Shown here one piece after another: positions 16,844 to 26,337 of a stretch of DNA of 64,000 nucleotides (positions are counted from its first letter, which is position 1; every line of letters starts with the position of its first letter). Position numbers and translations under genes: made by a program. The stretch is from positions 3,348,001 to 3,412,000 of the forward strand of contig OZ241973.1 of NCBI GenBank assembly GCA_965204295.1. The letters are read 5' to 3'. The stretch comes from JAWKWH01 sp965204295 (GTDB taxonomy: Bacteria > Pseudomonadota > Alphaproteobacteria > Rhizobiales > Rhizobiaceae). Under the pieces are notes generated by a model. That model saw nothing but the letters and a program-made list of their open reading frames with translations, ran no database searches and was not told the DNA's origin.

Positions 16844-18034
16844 TTGAAACCCAGAACTCCTCCGCACATCGTGACATTGGTGCTCTGTTCGGCGACGGGC
16901 GCGTTATCAATGAACGTGTTTCTGCCGTCCATGCCGGGCATGGCGCGCTATTTCGGCGTGGAGTACGGGCTGATGCAGCTCACCGTCTCCCTGTTTCTCG
17001 CCGCAACCGCGGTATTGCAGTTAATCGTCGGTCCGCTGTCAGACCGGTTCGGCCGCAGGCCGGTGATGATAACCTGCCTGCTCATATTCCTGTCGGCCAC
17101 CGTGGCGGCAATGTGGTCACCCGGCTTCGAGTTTCTCCTGGGCATGAGGATCCTGCAGGCGTTTTCCGCCGCCGGTATGGTCCTGTCGCGCGCCATAGTG
17201 CGCGACCTTGTCGAGCCGAACCGCGCCGCCAGCATGATCGGCTATGTCACGATGGGCATGGCGCTGGCGCCGATGGTGGGGCCTGTCGCGGGCGGGCTGC
17301 TTGAAGAACGGTTCGGATGGCAATCGACCTTCGCCCTTACATTCGGATTTGGCCTCGTCGCTTTCGGGGCGGTGTGGTTCGACCTAGGCGAAACCAATCG
17401 CAATCGCACCTCAAGCTTCGCTTCCCAGTTCAGCACCTATCCGGAGTTGTTCATGTCCCGGCGTTTCCGGGGATATGCGCTGACCGCCGGATTCACATCG
17501 GGGCAGTTCTTCGCCTTTCTTGGCGGCGGACCATTCGTGGCGTCCGACATACTTCACCTCTCCCCATCGGCATACGGCCTGTATTTCGGCATCATCTCGG
17601 TCGGCTACGTTGTCGGAAACTACCTGTCGGGGCGATTTTCGGAACGCTTCGGCATCAATATGATGATGCTCGCGGGATCCGTCGTTGCCGCTATCGGCAT
17701 GTTGGTTTCGCTTTTTCTGTTCTGGTCCGGGGTTTTTCACCCGCTTTCGCTTTTTGGACCGGTAATCATGACCGGTATCGGAAACGGCGTCACACTGCCC
17801 AATGCCGGCGCGGGCATCGTCAGTGTCCGGCCACACCTGGCGGGGTCTGCTTCAGGTCTTGGTTCGGCGTTTCAAATCGGGCTCGGTTCGGCCCTTTCCG
17901 TTGCCGCGGGCGCGGTGCTGTCGGTGGAATCGGGCCCCTACCCGCTCATCTGGGTCATGCTCGCAACCTCTATCGCCGGCATCGCCACGGCGCTATATGT
18001 CATCATGGTGGAGCGTCAGCTCGCCTGTCAGTAG
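16844..18034 (+). CDS. MFS multidrug exporter, Bcr/CflA type
   Basis: Inner-membrane protein of 396 residues with about 12 hydrophobic helices. MNVFLPSMPGMARYFGV at the first loop and GPLSDRFGRRPVMI (motif A) are characteristic of the Bcr/CflA subfamily, as is the RAIVRDLVEPNRAA segment. A TTG start at 16844 is used so that the first helix is complete; the first ATG would fall inside it. Substrate unknown. It is followed after 15 bp by fdhD. Confidence 0.85.
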   Translation: MKPRTPPHIVTLVLCSATGALSMNVFLPSMPGMARYFGVEYGLMQLTVSLFLAATAVLQLIVGPLSDRFGRRPVMITCLLIFLSATVAAMWSPGFEFLLGMRILQAFSAAGMVLSRAIVRDLVEPNRAASMIGYVTMGMALAPMVGPVAGGLLEERFGWQSTFALTFGFGLVAFGAVWFDLGETNRNRTSSFASQFSTYPELFMSRRFRGYALTAGFTSGQFFAFLGGGPFVASDILHLSPSAYGLYFGIISVGYVVGNYLSGRFSERFGINMMMLAGSVVAAIGMLVSLFLFWSGVFHPLSLFGPVIMTGIGNGVTLPNAGAGIVSVRPHLAGSASGLGSAFQIGLGSALSVAAGAVLSVESGPYPLIWVMLATSIAGIATALYVIMVERQLACQ

Positions 18035-18049
18035 CTTGTTGCGGGACCG

Positions 18050-18952
18050 ATGAACCGGAAGCCAGGTCAAATTACCGAATTCTCGATCAGGCCGGATCCG
18101 TCTGATTCGCGACTGTCGGCTCCAGTTGACGGCATAGACCATACCGGCGCGGCGGTCTCTCACCGGGTCGTGACGGAAAAGCCGTTGACTCTTTATCTCA
18201 ACAGCCAGGAAGTCGTCACGATGATGACCATCGGCGATCATCCGAACCTGCTGGCGGTGGGTTACCTGCTCAATCAGAACATGTTGCAGGCCGATGACGA
18301 GATACTGGGAATCGATAGTGACGACGAGCTTGATGTCGTTGTCGTGCGCACCGCGCGCGAAACCGACTACGAAGCCAGAATGCAAAAGAAGGTCCGCACT
18401 TCCGGCTGCGCGCAGGGGACGATTTTCGGTGATGTCATGGAGAATTTCGACGCCGAGATTCTGCCTGCCGGCGCAAAACTCAAGACATCATGGCTCTATG
18501 CACTGACGAAGAAGATCAACGCCGTTCCGAGCCTTTATCTTGAAGCCGGCGCCATTCACGGCTGCGTTCTGTGCCGGCAGGACCGCCCTGTCGCCTACAT
18601 GGAGGATGTCGGACGCCACAATGCCGTCGACAAGATCGCCGGATGGATGTTCATGAACGACGTTCCGGGTGGCGACAAGATATTCTACACGACCGGTCGG
18701 CTGACCTCCGAAATGGTGATCAAAACGGTCATGATGGGCATTCCGATCCTGATCTCGCGATCGGGCTTTACCGCGTGGGGCGTTGAACTGGCGAGAAAAG
18801 CGGGACTGACGCTTATCGGACGCGCGCGCGGCAAGCGCTTCGTCGCCCTGTCCGGCAAGGAGCGCATTGTGTTTGATCTCGACCCGGACGCGGTTTCGGC
18901 GGAAGCCGACAGACACAATCGCAAAGGCGCTTCACGTGAGGCATCCGAATGA
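18050..18952 (+). CDS. fdhD: Formate dehydrogenase sulfurtransferase accessory protein
   Basis: A 300-residue FdhD homologue, which passes sulfur from a cysteine desulfurase to the Mo/W-bis-MGD cofactor of formate dehydrogenase. YLEAGAIHGCVLC, MEDVGRHNAVDKIAGW and FYTTGRLTSEMVIK are family signatures. Where the E. coli protein has the paired CxxC loop, this one reads TSGCAQGT with only one cysteine. It overlaps mobA by four bases (ATGA). The formate dehydrogenase genes themselves are not in the window. Confidence 0.92.
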   Translation: MNRKPGQITEFSIRPDPSDSRLSAPVDGIDHTGAAVSHRVVTEKPLTLYLNSQEVVTMMTIGDHPNLLAVGYLLNQNMLQADDEILGIDSDDELDVVVVRTARETDYEARMQKKVRTSGCAQGTIFGDVMENFDAEILPAGAKLKTSWLYALTKKINAVPSLYLEAGAIHGCVLCRQDRPVAYMEDVGRHNAVDKIAGWMFMNDVPGGDKIFYTTGRLTSEMVIKTVMMGIPILISRSGFTAWGVELARKAGLTLIGRARGKRFVALSGKERIVFDLDPDAVSAEADRHNRKGASREASE

Positions 18953-19584
18953 ATGCCCGGGTTGCCGGTGTCGTTCTTGCCGGCGGTCTGTCGCGCCGCA
19001 TGGGCGGCGGAGACAAGAGCCTCTTGCCGGTTGCGGGAGCGACGATGCTGTCTCATGTGATCGGGCGATTGCGTCCGCAGGTCGACGATCTGGCGCTGAA
19101 CGCAAATGGCGATCCCTCGAGATTTACCGAAACCGGATTGCCGGTCATCGCGGATCCCGTTGCGGGATTCGCCGGTCCGCTCGCCGGCGTTTTGGCGGGG
19201 CTGAACTGGATTTCCACGATCGAACCCGCACCCGGGCACATCGTCACCGTCGCATCGGATACGCCGTTCTTCCCGGCAGACCTCGTCGAATGGTTCCATG
19301 CGGTCAATGATTGTCGGAAGAGCGGAATTGTGCTTGCGACCTCAGGCGGCAACCGGCACCCGGTATGCGGATTGTGGCCGCTTCGACTGCGTGATGATCT
19401 GGCCGCATTTTTGTCGAACGCCAAGACGTTCAAAGTGATGACATTCGCCAACCGTCATGATGTGCGATTTGCAGATTTTCCCTTGATCAGGGTCAACGGG
19501 GAGACCGTCGATCCGTTCTTTAACGCGAACACACTCGATGATCTTGACGCGGCGGAGAAAATCGCGCTGGAGATGAACCCGTGA
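18949..19584 (+). CDS. mobA: Molybdenum cofactor guanylyltransferase
   Basis: A 211-residue enzyme that adds GMP to molybdopterin to form MGD. The N-terminal nucleotide-binding signature LAGGLSRRMGGGDKSLLPV is intact, and ASDTPFFP supplies the metal-binding aspartate. It is linked by four-base overlaps to fdhD upstream (ATGA) and mobB downstream (GTGA). Confidence 0.93.
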   Translation: MNARVAGVVLAGGLSRRMGGGDKSLLPVAGATMLSHVIGRLRPQVDDLALNANGDPSRFTETGLPVIADPVAGFAGPLAGVLAGLNWISTIEPAPGHIVTVASDTPFFPADLVEWFHAVNDCRKSGIVLATSGGNRHPVCGLWPLRLRDDLAAFLSNAKTFKVMTFANRHDVRFADFPLIRVNGETVDPFFNANTLDDLDAAEKIALEMNP

Positions 19585-20099
19585 CGCATCGCGTTTTTGG
19601 CATTACCGGCTGGAAGAATTCGGGTAAGACAACCTTGACGGTTCGTCTGGTCGGCGAGTTTGCCGCCCGTGGCTACAAGGTCTCGACGATCAAGCACGCG
19701 CACCATGTGTTCGATATCGATCGGCCAGGAGCCGACAGCTATCGCCATCGTCAGGCCGGCGCGGGCGAGGTGGCGGTCGTTTCGGGCGTTCGCTGGGCGC
19801 TAATGCACGAGATGCGCGGCGAAAAAGAACCGCCGATCGAGGAAATTCTGTCGAGGTTGGAACCCTGCGACATCGTGCTTGTGGAGGGATACAAGCGTGA
19901 AAACCATCCGAAAATCGAAGCGCGCCGCAAGGGGACGAAAGACGATCAGCCTCTATCCAAATCCGATCCCGCCATCATAGCGGTTGCCGCCGACCACGAG
20001 ATTTCCGGCGAGACATTACCCCTGTTTGATATCGATGACGTTTCCCGCATTGCCGATTTTGTGGAACTGAAGAGCGGTTTGAAGGACCAGGCGGCATGA
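19581..20099 (+). CDS. mobB: Molybdopterin-guanine dinucleotide biosynthesis adaptor protein
   Basis: A 172-residue P-loop GTP-binding protein that assists MobA. The Walker A motif GWKNSGKTTL is at residues 8-17, followed by the typical STIKHAHHVFDID and the late DIVLVEGYKRENHPKIE. It starts with GTG overlapping the mobA stop and overlaps moeA by ATGA, so the operon order is fdhD-mobA-mobB-moeA. Confidence 0.93.
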   Translation: MTHRVFGITGWKNSGKTTLTVRLVGEFAARGYKVSTIKHAHHVFDIDRPGADSYRHRQAGAGEVAVVSGVRWALMHEMRGEKEPPIEEILSRLEPCDIVLVEGYKRENHPKIEARRKGTKDDQPLSKSDPAIIAVAADHEISGETLPLFDIDDVSRIADFVELKSGLKDQAA

Positions 20100-21376
20100 C
20101 ATCCGGCAAAAAACTGCTGGATGATTGCTTTTTGCATGACAGGGATCGCCTTCGGCATGATGAGTGCCTGTCTCTTGTCCTTGAGCGATTGAAGCCGGTC
20201 GTTGGCACGGGAAAATCACCTGTCACCCAAGCCCCGGGACGATTTTTGTCCAAGAGGATCGTAGCACCGCGAAATGTGCCGCTGCACACGAATTCGGCCG
20301 TCGACGGATACGCAATTTCACATTCATCGCTTGCAAACGCCGCAATCACACTGAAGATCAACTCACGAATCGCCGCGGGCGATCGAAATACGGCACCCTG
20401 TGTCGCCGGCGCCGCGGCCAGAATTTTCACCGGAGCGGCATTGCCGGATGGAGCGGATACGGTGGTCATGCAGGAAGATTGCGATGTGTCCGCCAACGGT
20501 CGAAATGTCACGGTGCCGCCAGGTGTGAAGGCCGGTGCGAACATACGGCGCGCCGGCGAAGACCTCACCGAAGGCGACACCGTTCTGGAGCCGGGCCGGA
20601 TGATTCGCGCGCAGGATGTCGCGGCTCTCGCATCCTTGGGCGCCGCCGAGGTCGATGTGTTCAAACCGGTCCGTGTCGCCCTGGTTTCGAGCGGCGATGA
20701 ACTGGTCCAGCCGGGACAACCCATCGTCGAGGGCCAAGTCTACGATTCCAATCGCGTCATGATAGCGGCTCTGGCTTCTTCGCTTCCTGTTGAGATTACC
20801 GATCTGGGTGTGTTGGAGGATGATGTTCGCGCGGTTGAAGAGGTCTTACGGCGAACCGCGGTCGACCACGATCTGATTATTACCTCCGGTGGGGCTTCGC
20901 GGGGCGAAGAAGATCATATTGTCGAGACGGTAGGCAAACTCGGCAAACGGCATCTCTGGCAGATCGCGATCAAGCCCGGCCGGCCGATGGTCATGGGTCA
21001 GATCGGCGATTGCGCCGTTGTCGGATTGCCGGGAAATCCGGTCGCCGCTTTTGTTTGTTTTTTGCTCTATTGTCGGCCTGCGATTACACGGCTTGGCGGC
21101 GGAAACTGGCGTGAACCTCAGCGATTTGCAGTTCCGGCGGGATTTTCCGTCGCGAAGAAAAAGCCGGATCGCCGCGAATTCTGGCGCGGTTGGCTTGAAA
21201 CTGACGAGCATGGACGCCAGGTCGTTCGCAAATTCGAACGCGACGGTTCCGGTCTCATCTCCGGATTGCGTCGCGCCACCGGACTTATCGAAGTGCCTGA
21301 GGAAGTCGTGGCCGTCGAGGAAGGGAGTAACGTGATATTCCTTCCATTCTCTTCGCTTGGGCTATCGCAGCCGTAG
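20096..21376 (+). CDS. moeA: Molybdopterin molybdenumtransferase
   Basis: A 426-residue enzyme inserting molybdate into adenylated molybdopterin. NSAVDGYAI, RIFTGAALPDGADTVVMQED, VSSGDELVQPG, the TSGGASRGEED motif and KPGRPMVMG all match the MoeA family. It is the last gene of the Moco maturation operon. A 240-bp gap without an obvious gene follows. Confidence 0.95.
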   Translation: MTSGKKLLDDCFLHDRDRLRHDECLSLVLERLKPVVGTGKSPVTQAPGRFLSKRIVAPRNVPLHTNSAVDGYAISHSSLANAAITLKINSRIAAGDRNTAPCVAGAAARIFTGAALPDGADTVVMQEDCDVSANGRNVTVPPGVKAGANIRRAGEDLTEGDTVLEPGRMIRAQDVAALASLGAAEVDVFKPVRVALVSSGDELVQPGQPIVEGQVYDSNRVMIAALASSLPVEITDLGVLEDDVRAVEEVLRRTAVDHDLIITSGGASRGEEDHIVETVGKLGKRHLWQIAIKPGRPMVMGQIGDCAVVGLPGNPVAAFVCFLLYCRPAITRLGGGNWREPQRFAVPAGFSVAKKKPDRREFWRGWLETDEHGRQVVRKFERDGSGLISGLRRATGLIEVPEEVVAVEEGSNVIFLPFSSLGLSQP

Positions 21377-21619
21377 GCATTTCGACCAGATATGAATCAA
21401 GACGTTACAGCTTCTAGATATCTATACTGACCGGCAGGATCGAAAACGGATGGCGCACCGAGTGTGAGCCGGATGGCGGCGGCTGCCTGCTTCGCGGGCT
21501 CGTATGGCCAGGGTCCAGGCCTTCACCGCGACATTACACGCGAATTACCGATCGTTAAGTTGAACCGGATTCCGGACGGCCGATACACTGGCGGCGAATC
21601 ATTTATTCGGGAGACACCG

Positions 21620-22141
21620 ATGTCATCGGCCGGCTACAACCAGACTTCGATCATCCTTCACTGGATCGCCGCCGCGCTGGTGATTTCGATATTTTTCGCT
21701 CATGAGGGAGAACGCGGCAGCTTCCCTTACGCCTTTCACATCGGAGCCGGTTTCATTGGGGGGTTGTTTCTGATCTGGCGTGTCGTCAGACGGCTTCATC
21801 GCGGCATGACCGACAAGCTGCGGCAACCGGCTATTCTCAACCTTATCTCGCAATTCGTGATATGGGGATTCCTGATCAACATGGTGGTTGTCACGCTGAC
21901 GGGGATCCTGGTCATCTGGTCTCTCGGCCAGGCCATTGATGTTTTCGGACTGTTTTCGGTTCCCTCGCCACTTTCGCGAATGCACTCGTTTCACGAACTG
22001 ATGGAAGAGATTCACGAAGTCTCGGGGCAGCTTTTCGCACCCCTGGTCATCCTGCACGTGCTTGGCGCGCTCAAGCATGCCATCATCGATCGCGACGGCG
22101 TAATGTCCCGCATGATCAAGGCATCACCTGACGGCAGTTGA
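21620..22141 (+). CDS. Cytochrome b561-family membrane protein
   Basis: A 173-residue inner-membrane di-haem protein with four predicted helices. Likely haem-ligand histidines lie in SIILHWIAA, AFHIGAGF, MHSFHELMEE and VILHVLGALKH. The ATG at 21620 follows GGGAGA; the frame is open upstream, but the family begins here. It may carry electrons from quinol; its partner is unknown. It lies after moeA but 240 bp away. Confidence 0.85.
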   Translation: MSSAGYNQTSIILHWIAAALVISIFFAHEGERGSFPYAFHIGAGFIGGLFLIWRVVRRLHRGMTDKLRQPAILNLISQFVIWGFLINMVVVTLTGILVIWSLGQAIDVFGLFSVPSPLSRMHSFHELMEEIHEVSGQLFAPLVILHVLGALKHAIIDRDGVMSRMIKASPDGS

Positions 22142-22266
22142 GTCGCGTGCAATTAGTCGTTGCGTTTATTGCCGAAACAATGGGAGTATCCGGCCCAGCG
22201 GCCGGATTGCCGGACCAGCGGTATGGTTCGGTACTGGCCCGTTGCACAATGGGAGATACAAGAATA

Positions 22267-23055
22267 ATGAACCTGAAAAAGAGTATTGTGACCGCTCTGT
22301 CAGCCGTGGCGATGGCATTTTCGGCCGGTAACGCGCTGGCGGACAGCCACGCAATGTCAATCAGGATTGGCACGGAAGGCGCTTATCCGCCCTTCAACAA
22401 TCTGGAAGCCGACGGCACTCTGGTCGGCTTCGATGTGGATATCGCCAAGGCGCTTTGCGACGAAATGGGAGCGAAGTGCGAGTTGGTCATTCAGGATTGG
22501 GACGGCATGATCCCTGCCCTTTTGGCCGGCAAATTCGATGCCATAATCGCATCGATGTCGATTACCGAAGAGCGCAAGGAAAAGGTCGACTTCTCGAATA
22601 AGTACTACAACACGCCTCCAGCGATTGCCATACCGAAGGACTCGGACATCACTGCGGCCACCGTCGAAGCGCTTGCCGGGAAATTGCTGGGTGCGCAGTC
22701 ATCGACGACACACTCCAACTATGCGGAGGCCAAGCTGGGTTCGGCCGGGTTGAAACTCTATCCGACACCGGACGAATACAAGCTTGATATAGCCAGTGGC
22801 CGTATCGATGCCGTGATAGATGATGTGATCGTCTTGTCAGAGTGGCTGAAAACCGATGACGGCGCTTGCTGTAAGCTGCTCGGCACGCTGCTTCCCGATC
22901 CGGTAATCAATGGTGAAGGCGCCGGAATTGCGATCCGCAAAGGTGAGGATGGACTGCGCGAAAAGCTCAACTCCGCCATTGATGCGATCCGTGCAAACGG
23001 CAAATATCGGGAAATCAACGACAGATATTTCTCGGTTGACGTATTTGGCAGTTGA
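22267..23055 (+). CDS. Amino-acid ABC transporter, periplasmic binding protein
   Basis: A 262-residue family 3 solute-binding protein. The first 25 residues form a signal peptide with cleavage expected after NALA. IRIGTEGAYPPFNNLEADG and GFDVDIAKALCDEMGAKC are the family start, and DGMIPALLAGKFDAIIASMSIT follows the usual pattern for binding polar or basic amino acids. A GGGAGA site precedes the ATG. Two permease genes follow, after a strong stem-loop. Confidence 0.92.
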   Translation: MNLKKSIVTALSAVAMAFSAGNALADSHAMSIRIGTEGAYPPFNNLEADGTLVGFDVDIAKALCDEMGAKCELVIQDWDGMIPALLAGKFDAIIASMSITEERKEKVDFSNKYYNTPPAIAIPKDSDITAATVEALAGKLLGAQSSTTHSNYAEAKLGSAGLKLYPTPDEYKLDIASGRIDAVIDDVIVLSEWLKTDDGACCKLLGTLLPDPVINGEGAGIAIRKGEDGLREKLNSAIDAIRANGKYREINDRYFSVDVFGS

Positions 23056-23084
23056 TCCCGTAACCATATTGGGCACAATCGATG

Positions 23085-23107
23085 CGGCGGGAGATCATCT
23101 CCCGCCG
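23085..23107 (+). terminator. Stem-loop between binding-protein and permease genes
   Basis: A perfect ten-base stem (CGGCGGGAGA with TCTCCCGCCG) and a three-base loop. Such a hairpin after a binding-protein gene usually stabilises its mRNA or partly stops transcription so that the binding protein is made in excess over the permeases. Confidence 0.75.
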
Positions 23108-23158
23108 TATTAATATGCGGGGCGGCGAACGATCCCGCGGCAAATGACAGGGGCGGCG

Positions 23159-23872
23159 ATGGACGCAAGCCTGATACTCCTGGGTTTTGGCGACAAGGGT
23201 TGGGGCGACGAAATTGCCGCCGGCGTGGTCGTCACGGTCACGCTTGCGCTGGCGACTTTGCCTGTCGGCCTTTTTTTAGGCTTCACGGTGGCGCTCGCCA
23301 GGCAGAGCCGCGAGCATTCCTTGCGACTGGCGGCCGACATCTACACGACGATCTTTCGCGGTCTTCCTGAACTTCTGACAATTTTCATGGTCTTTTTTGG
23401 CCTCCAGATTGGCATACGCCAGCTTCTGTTGGTGATGGGCGTCGAGGCCACGATTGAAATCAACGCATTTGCATCCGGCGTCATCGCGCTCGGCCTTGTC
23501 CTGTCGGCTTATGCTGCGGAGGTTTTTTTGTCCGCGTTCCGGGCGATTCCCGCGGGTCAGTATGAAGGCGGTTATGCGCTGGGTTTGTCCAAGGGCCGAA
23601 CCATGCGGCTGATCATACTACCGCAACTGATCCGTATCGCCCTTCCCGGCCTTGGAAATCTCTGGATGATCCTGCTGAAGGACACCGCGCTGATTTCCGT
23701 CATCGGACTGGCTGACATCATGCGCCAGACCGGCATCGCGGCTCGCAACACCAAGGAGGCTTTTATGTTCTTCGGTCTGGCCTGTCTGATCTATCTGGCG
23801 CTCGCCATGCTGTCGTCGGTCGCGATCGGGCGTATCGAGCGCTACGCCAAGCGGGGTGATTATGGCGGATAG
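23159..23872 (+). CDS. Amino-acid ABC transporter permease (HisQ-like)
   Basis: About 237 residues, with around five membrane helices. The family segment VTVTLALATLPVGLFLG leads into TTIFRGLPELLTIFMVFFG, and the EAA loop reads EGGYALGLSKGRTMRLIILPQ, the site that contacts the ATPase. ATG at 23159 is used; 23144 is an in-frame alternative. The 3' end overlaps the next permease by 11 bases. Confidence 0.9.
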   Translation: MDASLILLGFGDKGWGDEIAAGVVVTVTLALATLPVGLFLGFTVALARQSREHSLRLAADIYTTIFRGLPELLTIFMVFFGLQIGIRQLLLVMGVEATIEINAFASGVIALGLVLSAYAAEVFLSAFRAIPAGQYEGGYALGLSKGRTMRLIILPQLIRIALPGLGNLWMILLKDTALISVIGLADIMRQTGIAARNTKEAFMFFGLACLIYLALAMLSSVAIGRIERYAKRGDYGG

Positions 23873-24698
23873 CGCGGCGGCCCGCGCCACGACCTTGCCG
23901 GACGGTCCCCCGCCGGTCGTGCGTGACTGGAATCGCGAACGTGTGACCGGTCACGTGCTGATGGTGCTGTGGATTGCGTTCAGCGGCGGCATCGCCTGGT
24001 TCATCGTTTCGGGGTGGAGCGGTGACAAGATTGCCCAATACGGTCCCAAATATCTTTCCGGATTGACAGTCACCCTTACTCTGGTGGGGCTTTGCATTGT
24101 TTGTGGCGCCGTTCTTTCGGTACCGCTTGCTTTTGGGCGGATGTCCAGGAACCGAGCCATCGCGGCGCTTTCGTACGGCTATGTCTATTTTTTCCGAGGC
24201 ACGCCGCTTATCGCCCAGTTGTTCCTGATTTATTACGGGCTTGGCTCGTTCCGTCCCGAATTACAGGCGATCGGTCTGTGGGGATTTTTCCGCGATGCCT
24301 GGTATTGCGCGCTGTTTGCATTTTCGCTCAACACGGCCGCCTACCAGGCGGAAATCCTGCGCGGCGCAATCGAAAGCGTTCCGAAAGGACAGTGGGAAGG
24401 CGCGGCGGCGCTTGGCCTGTCGAAATTCCAGACTTTCTGCAAGATCATTGTCCCGCAGGCAATGATTGTCGCACTCAGACCCTACGGCAACGAGATCATC
24501 CTGATGATCAAGGGAAGCGCCATTGTGGCGATTGTGACCGTTTTCGACCTGATGGGAGAGACGCGGCGCGCCTTTTCCAGAACCTTCGACTTCCAGACCT
24601 ATATCTGGGCGGCCATTTTCTATCTGATTGTCGTCGAAGCGCTGCGCAACGTCTGGAACTGGCTGGAAGCGCGCTTGACACGGCATTTGAAGCGCTGA
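23862..24698 (+). CDS. Amino-acid ABC transporter permease (HisM-like)
   Basis: About 278 residues. It has a longer N-terminus than its partner, then KYLSGLTVTLTLVGLCIV, YVYFFRGTPLIAQLFLIYYG and the EAA loop EGAAALGLSKFQTFCKIIVPQ. It starts inside the end of the upstream permease gene, so the two are coupled. No ATP-binding subunit gene is next to it; the following gene is a dehydrogenase. Confidence 0.9.
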   Translation: MADSAAARATTLPDGPPPVVRDWNRERVTGHVLMVLWIAFSGGIAWFIVSGWSGDKIAQYGPKYLSGLTVTLTLVGLCIVCGAVLSVPLAFGRMSRNRAIAALSYGYVYFFRGTPLIAQLFLIYYGLGSFRPELQAIGLWGFFRDAWYCALFAFSLNTAAYQAEILRGAIESVPKGQWEGAAALGLSKFQTFCKIIVPQAMIVALRPYGNEIILMIKGSAIVAIVTVFDLMGETRRAFSRTFDFQTYIWAAIFYLIVVEALRNVWNWLEARLTRHLKR

Positions 24699-24733
24699 AT
24701 ATCCGGCGAAATCCAAACACTGAACGGGGAGTT

Positions 24734-25609
24734 ATGAGCATGGCATCGGTTGCGTTTCTTGGCCTTGGCGTGATGGGATATCCGATGGCCGGTCATCTGA
24801 AAGCAAAAGGCAATCATGATGTCACAGTCTATAACCGAACCGTTTCGAGGGCCGAAAAGTGGGTCGCCGGGCACGGCGGCGCCAAGGCGGCGACACCGGC
24901 CGAGGCGGCGGACGGAAAGGATTTCGTGTTCGCCTGCGTCGGCAATGACGACGATTTGCGTTCGGTTGCGACCGGGCCTGACGGTGCGTTTTCGGCAATG
25001 AAATCCGGCTCGATATTCATCGACAACACGACCGCTTCCGCCGCGGTCGCCCGCGAGCTTGCCGCTACTGCGGCGGACAGGGGATTTGGCTTTGTCGACG
25101 CGCCCGTCTCGGGCGGGCAGGCGGGCGCGGAAAACGGTGCGCTGACGGTCATGTGCGGCGGGGATAAGGAAACATTCGCACGCGCCAGACCGGTCATCGG
25201 AAGTTATGCTAGGATGGTCGGTCTCATGGGACCGGTCGGCTCGGGTCAACTGACCAAGATGATCAACCAGATTTGCATTGCCGGCCTTGTCCAGGGACTG
25301 GCCGAGGGCATTCATTTCGGCAAGCGGGCCGGTTTGGACATTGAAAAGGTGGTGGACGTCATCTCGAAGGGCGCGGCCGGTTCCTGGCAGATGGAAAATC
25401 GTCACAAGACCATGAAACGGGGTGAATATGAATTCGGCTTCGCCGTCGATTGGATGCGCAAGGATCTTGGGATCTGCCTGGAGGAAGCCGACCGGAACGG
25501 AGCGCAGTTGCCGGTCGCCGCACTTGTCGACCAGTTTTACAAGCAGGTTCAACTGATGGGCGGAAACCGCTGGGATACTTCATCCCTACTCGCACGGCTG
25601 GAGAAGTAG
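24734..25609 (+). CDS. Beta-hydroxyacid dehydrogenase (3-hydroxyisobutyrate dehydrogenase-like)
   Basis: A 291-residue NAD(P)-dependent oxidoreductase. FLGLGVMGYPMAGHL is the Rossmann GxGxxG start, DAPVSGGQAGAENGALTVMCGG the substrate-binding signature, and GSGQLTKMINQ holds the catalytic lysine. The adjacent transporter suggests it acts on something derived from the imported compound, but the substrate (2-hydroxy-3-oxopropionate, 3-hydroxyisobutyrate or other) cannot be fixed. It is a distant paralogue of mmsB at 54862. Confidence 0.85.
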   Translation: MSMASVAFLGLGVMGYPMAGHLKAKGNHDVTVYNRTVSRAEKWVAGHGGAKAATPAEAADGKDFVFACVGNDDDLRSVATGPDGAFSAMKSGSIFIDNTTASAAVARELAATAADRGFGFVDAPVSGGQAGAENGALTVMCGGDKETFARARPVIGSYARMVGLMGPVGSGQLTKMINQICIAGLVQGLAEGIHFGKRAGLDIEKVVDVISKGAAGSWQMENRHKTMKRGEYEFGFAVDWMRKDLGICLEEADRNGAQLPVAALVDQFYKQVQLMGGNRWDTSSLLARLEK

Positions 25610-25614
25610 GGCCG

Positions 25615-26334
25615 TTGTCATCACCCCGCCCGGATTGGTCCGCGGATGCGATTGTCGGGCATCTCCTCTCACTGGCTTCGCCCGCCAATCTGGAGGGTAT
25701 GGCGCGCTTCGGCATTGCCACCGAAAAGGCGCTGGGCATACCGAATGCGGTGCTGCGCCCGCTTGCCCGCAAGATCAAACGCGATCATCGGCGCGCCGGC
25801 GAACTGTGGAGCACCGGCCTGCGCGAGGCGCGCCTTCTGGCGATCTTTTCCGACAATCCGGCCGAAGTAACCGTGGGCCAGGCCAGAGAATGGGCGGCCG
25901 AATTCAACTCATGGGAGATTGTCGATCATGCCGCCTGTCTGTTCGTCGATGCCGGGCTCGCTGACGACCTGATACCCGAATTTGCCGAAGACAACCGCGA
26001 ATTCGTTCGCCGCACCGCCTTCGCCATGATCGCCTGGGGCGCGGTTCACCTGAAGAAACGACCCGATGACGAAATTCTCCAATGGCTTGCCCCGATCCGG
26101 CGTCACGCGGGCGATCGGCGCAATTTTGTCAGGAAGGCGATAAACTGGGCGCTCCGACAGGTCGGCAAACGGTCGCTTGCCTGTCACGGCCCCGCGCTGG
26201 CCCTGGCCGAATTGCTTGCTTCCTCCGATGACAGGGCGGAGCGCTGGGTCGGCAATGGCGCCGTCAAGGAACTGACCTCAACAAAGATAATTGAACGTCT
26301 TCGCGTAAAGTACGATAAACAAAAGATAGAATAG
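25615..26334 (+). CDS. DNA alkylation repair protein (AlkD-like)
   Basis: A protein of about 239 residues from the HEAT-like repeat DNA glycosylase family. ALGIPNAVLRPLARKIKRDHRRAGELWSTG, EFNSWEIVDHAACLFVDAG and RRTAFAMIAWGAVHLK fit the family. A TTG at 25615, six bases after the preceding stop, is the likeliest start because no ATG lies near the domain start. Role inferred from family: excision of alkylated bases. Confidence 0.8.
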   Translation: MSSPRPDWSADAIVGHLLSLASPANLEGMARFGIATEKALGIPNAVLRPLARKIKRDHRRAGELWSTGLREARLLAIFSDNPAEVTVGQAREWAAEFNSWEIVDHAACLFVDAGLADDLIPEFAEDNREFVRRTAFAMIAWGAVHLKKRPDDEILQWLAPIRRHAGDRRNFVRKAINWALRQVGKRSLACHGPALALAELLASSDDRAERWVGNGAVKELTSTKIIERLRVKYDKQKIE

Positions 26335-26337
26335 TAT

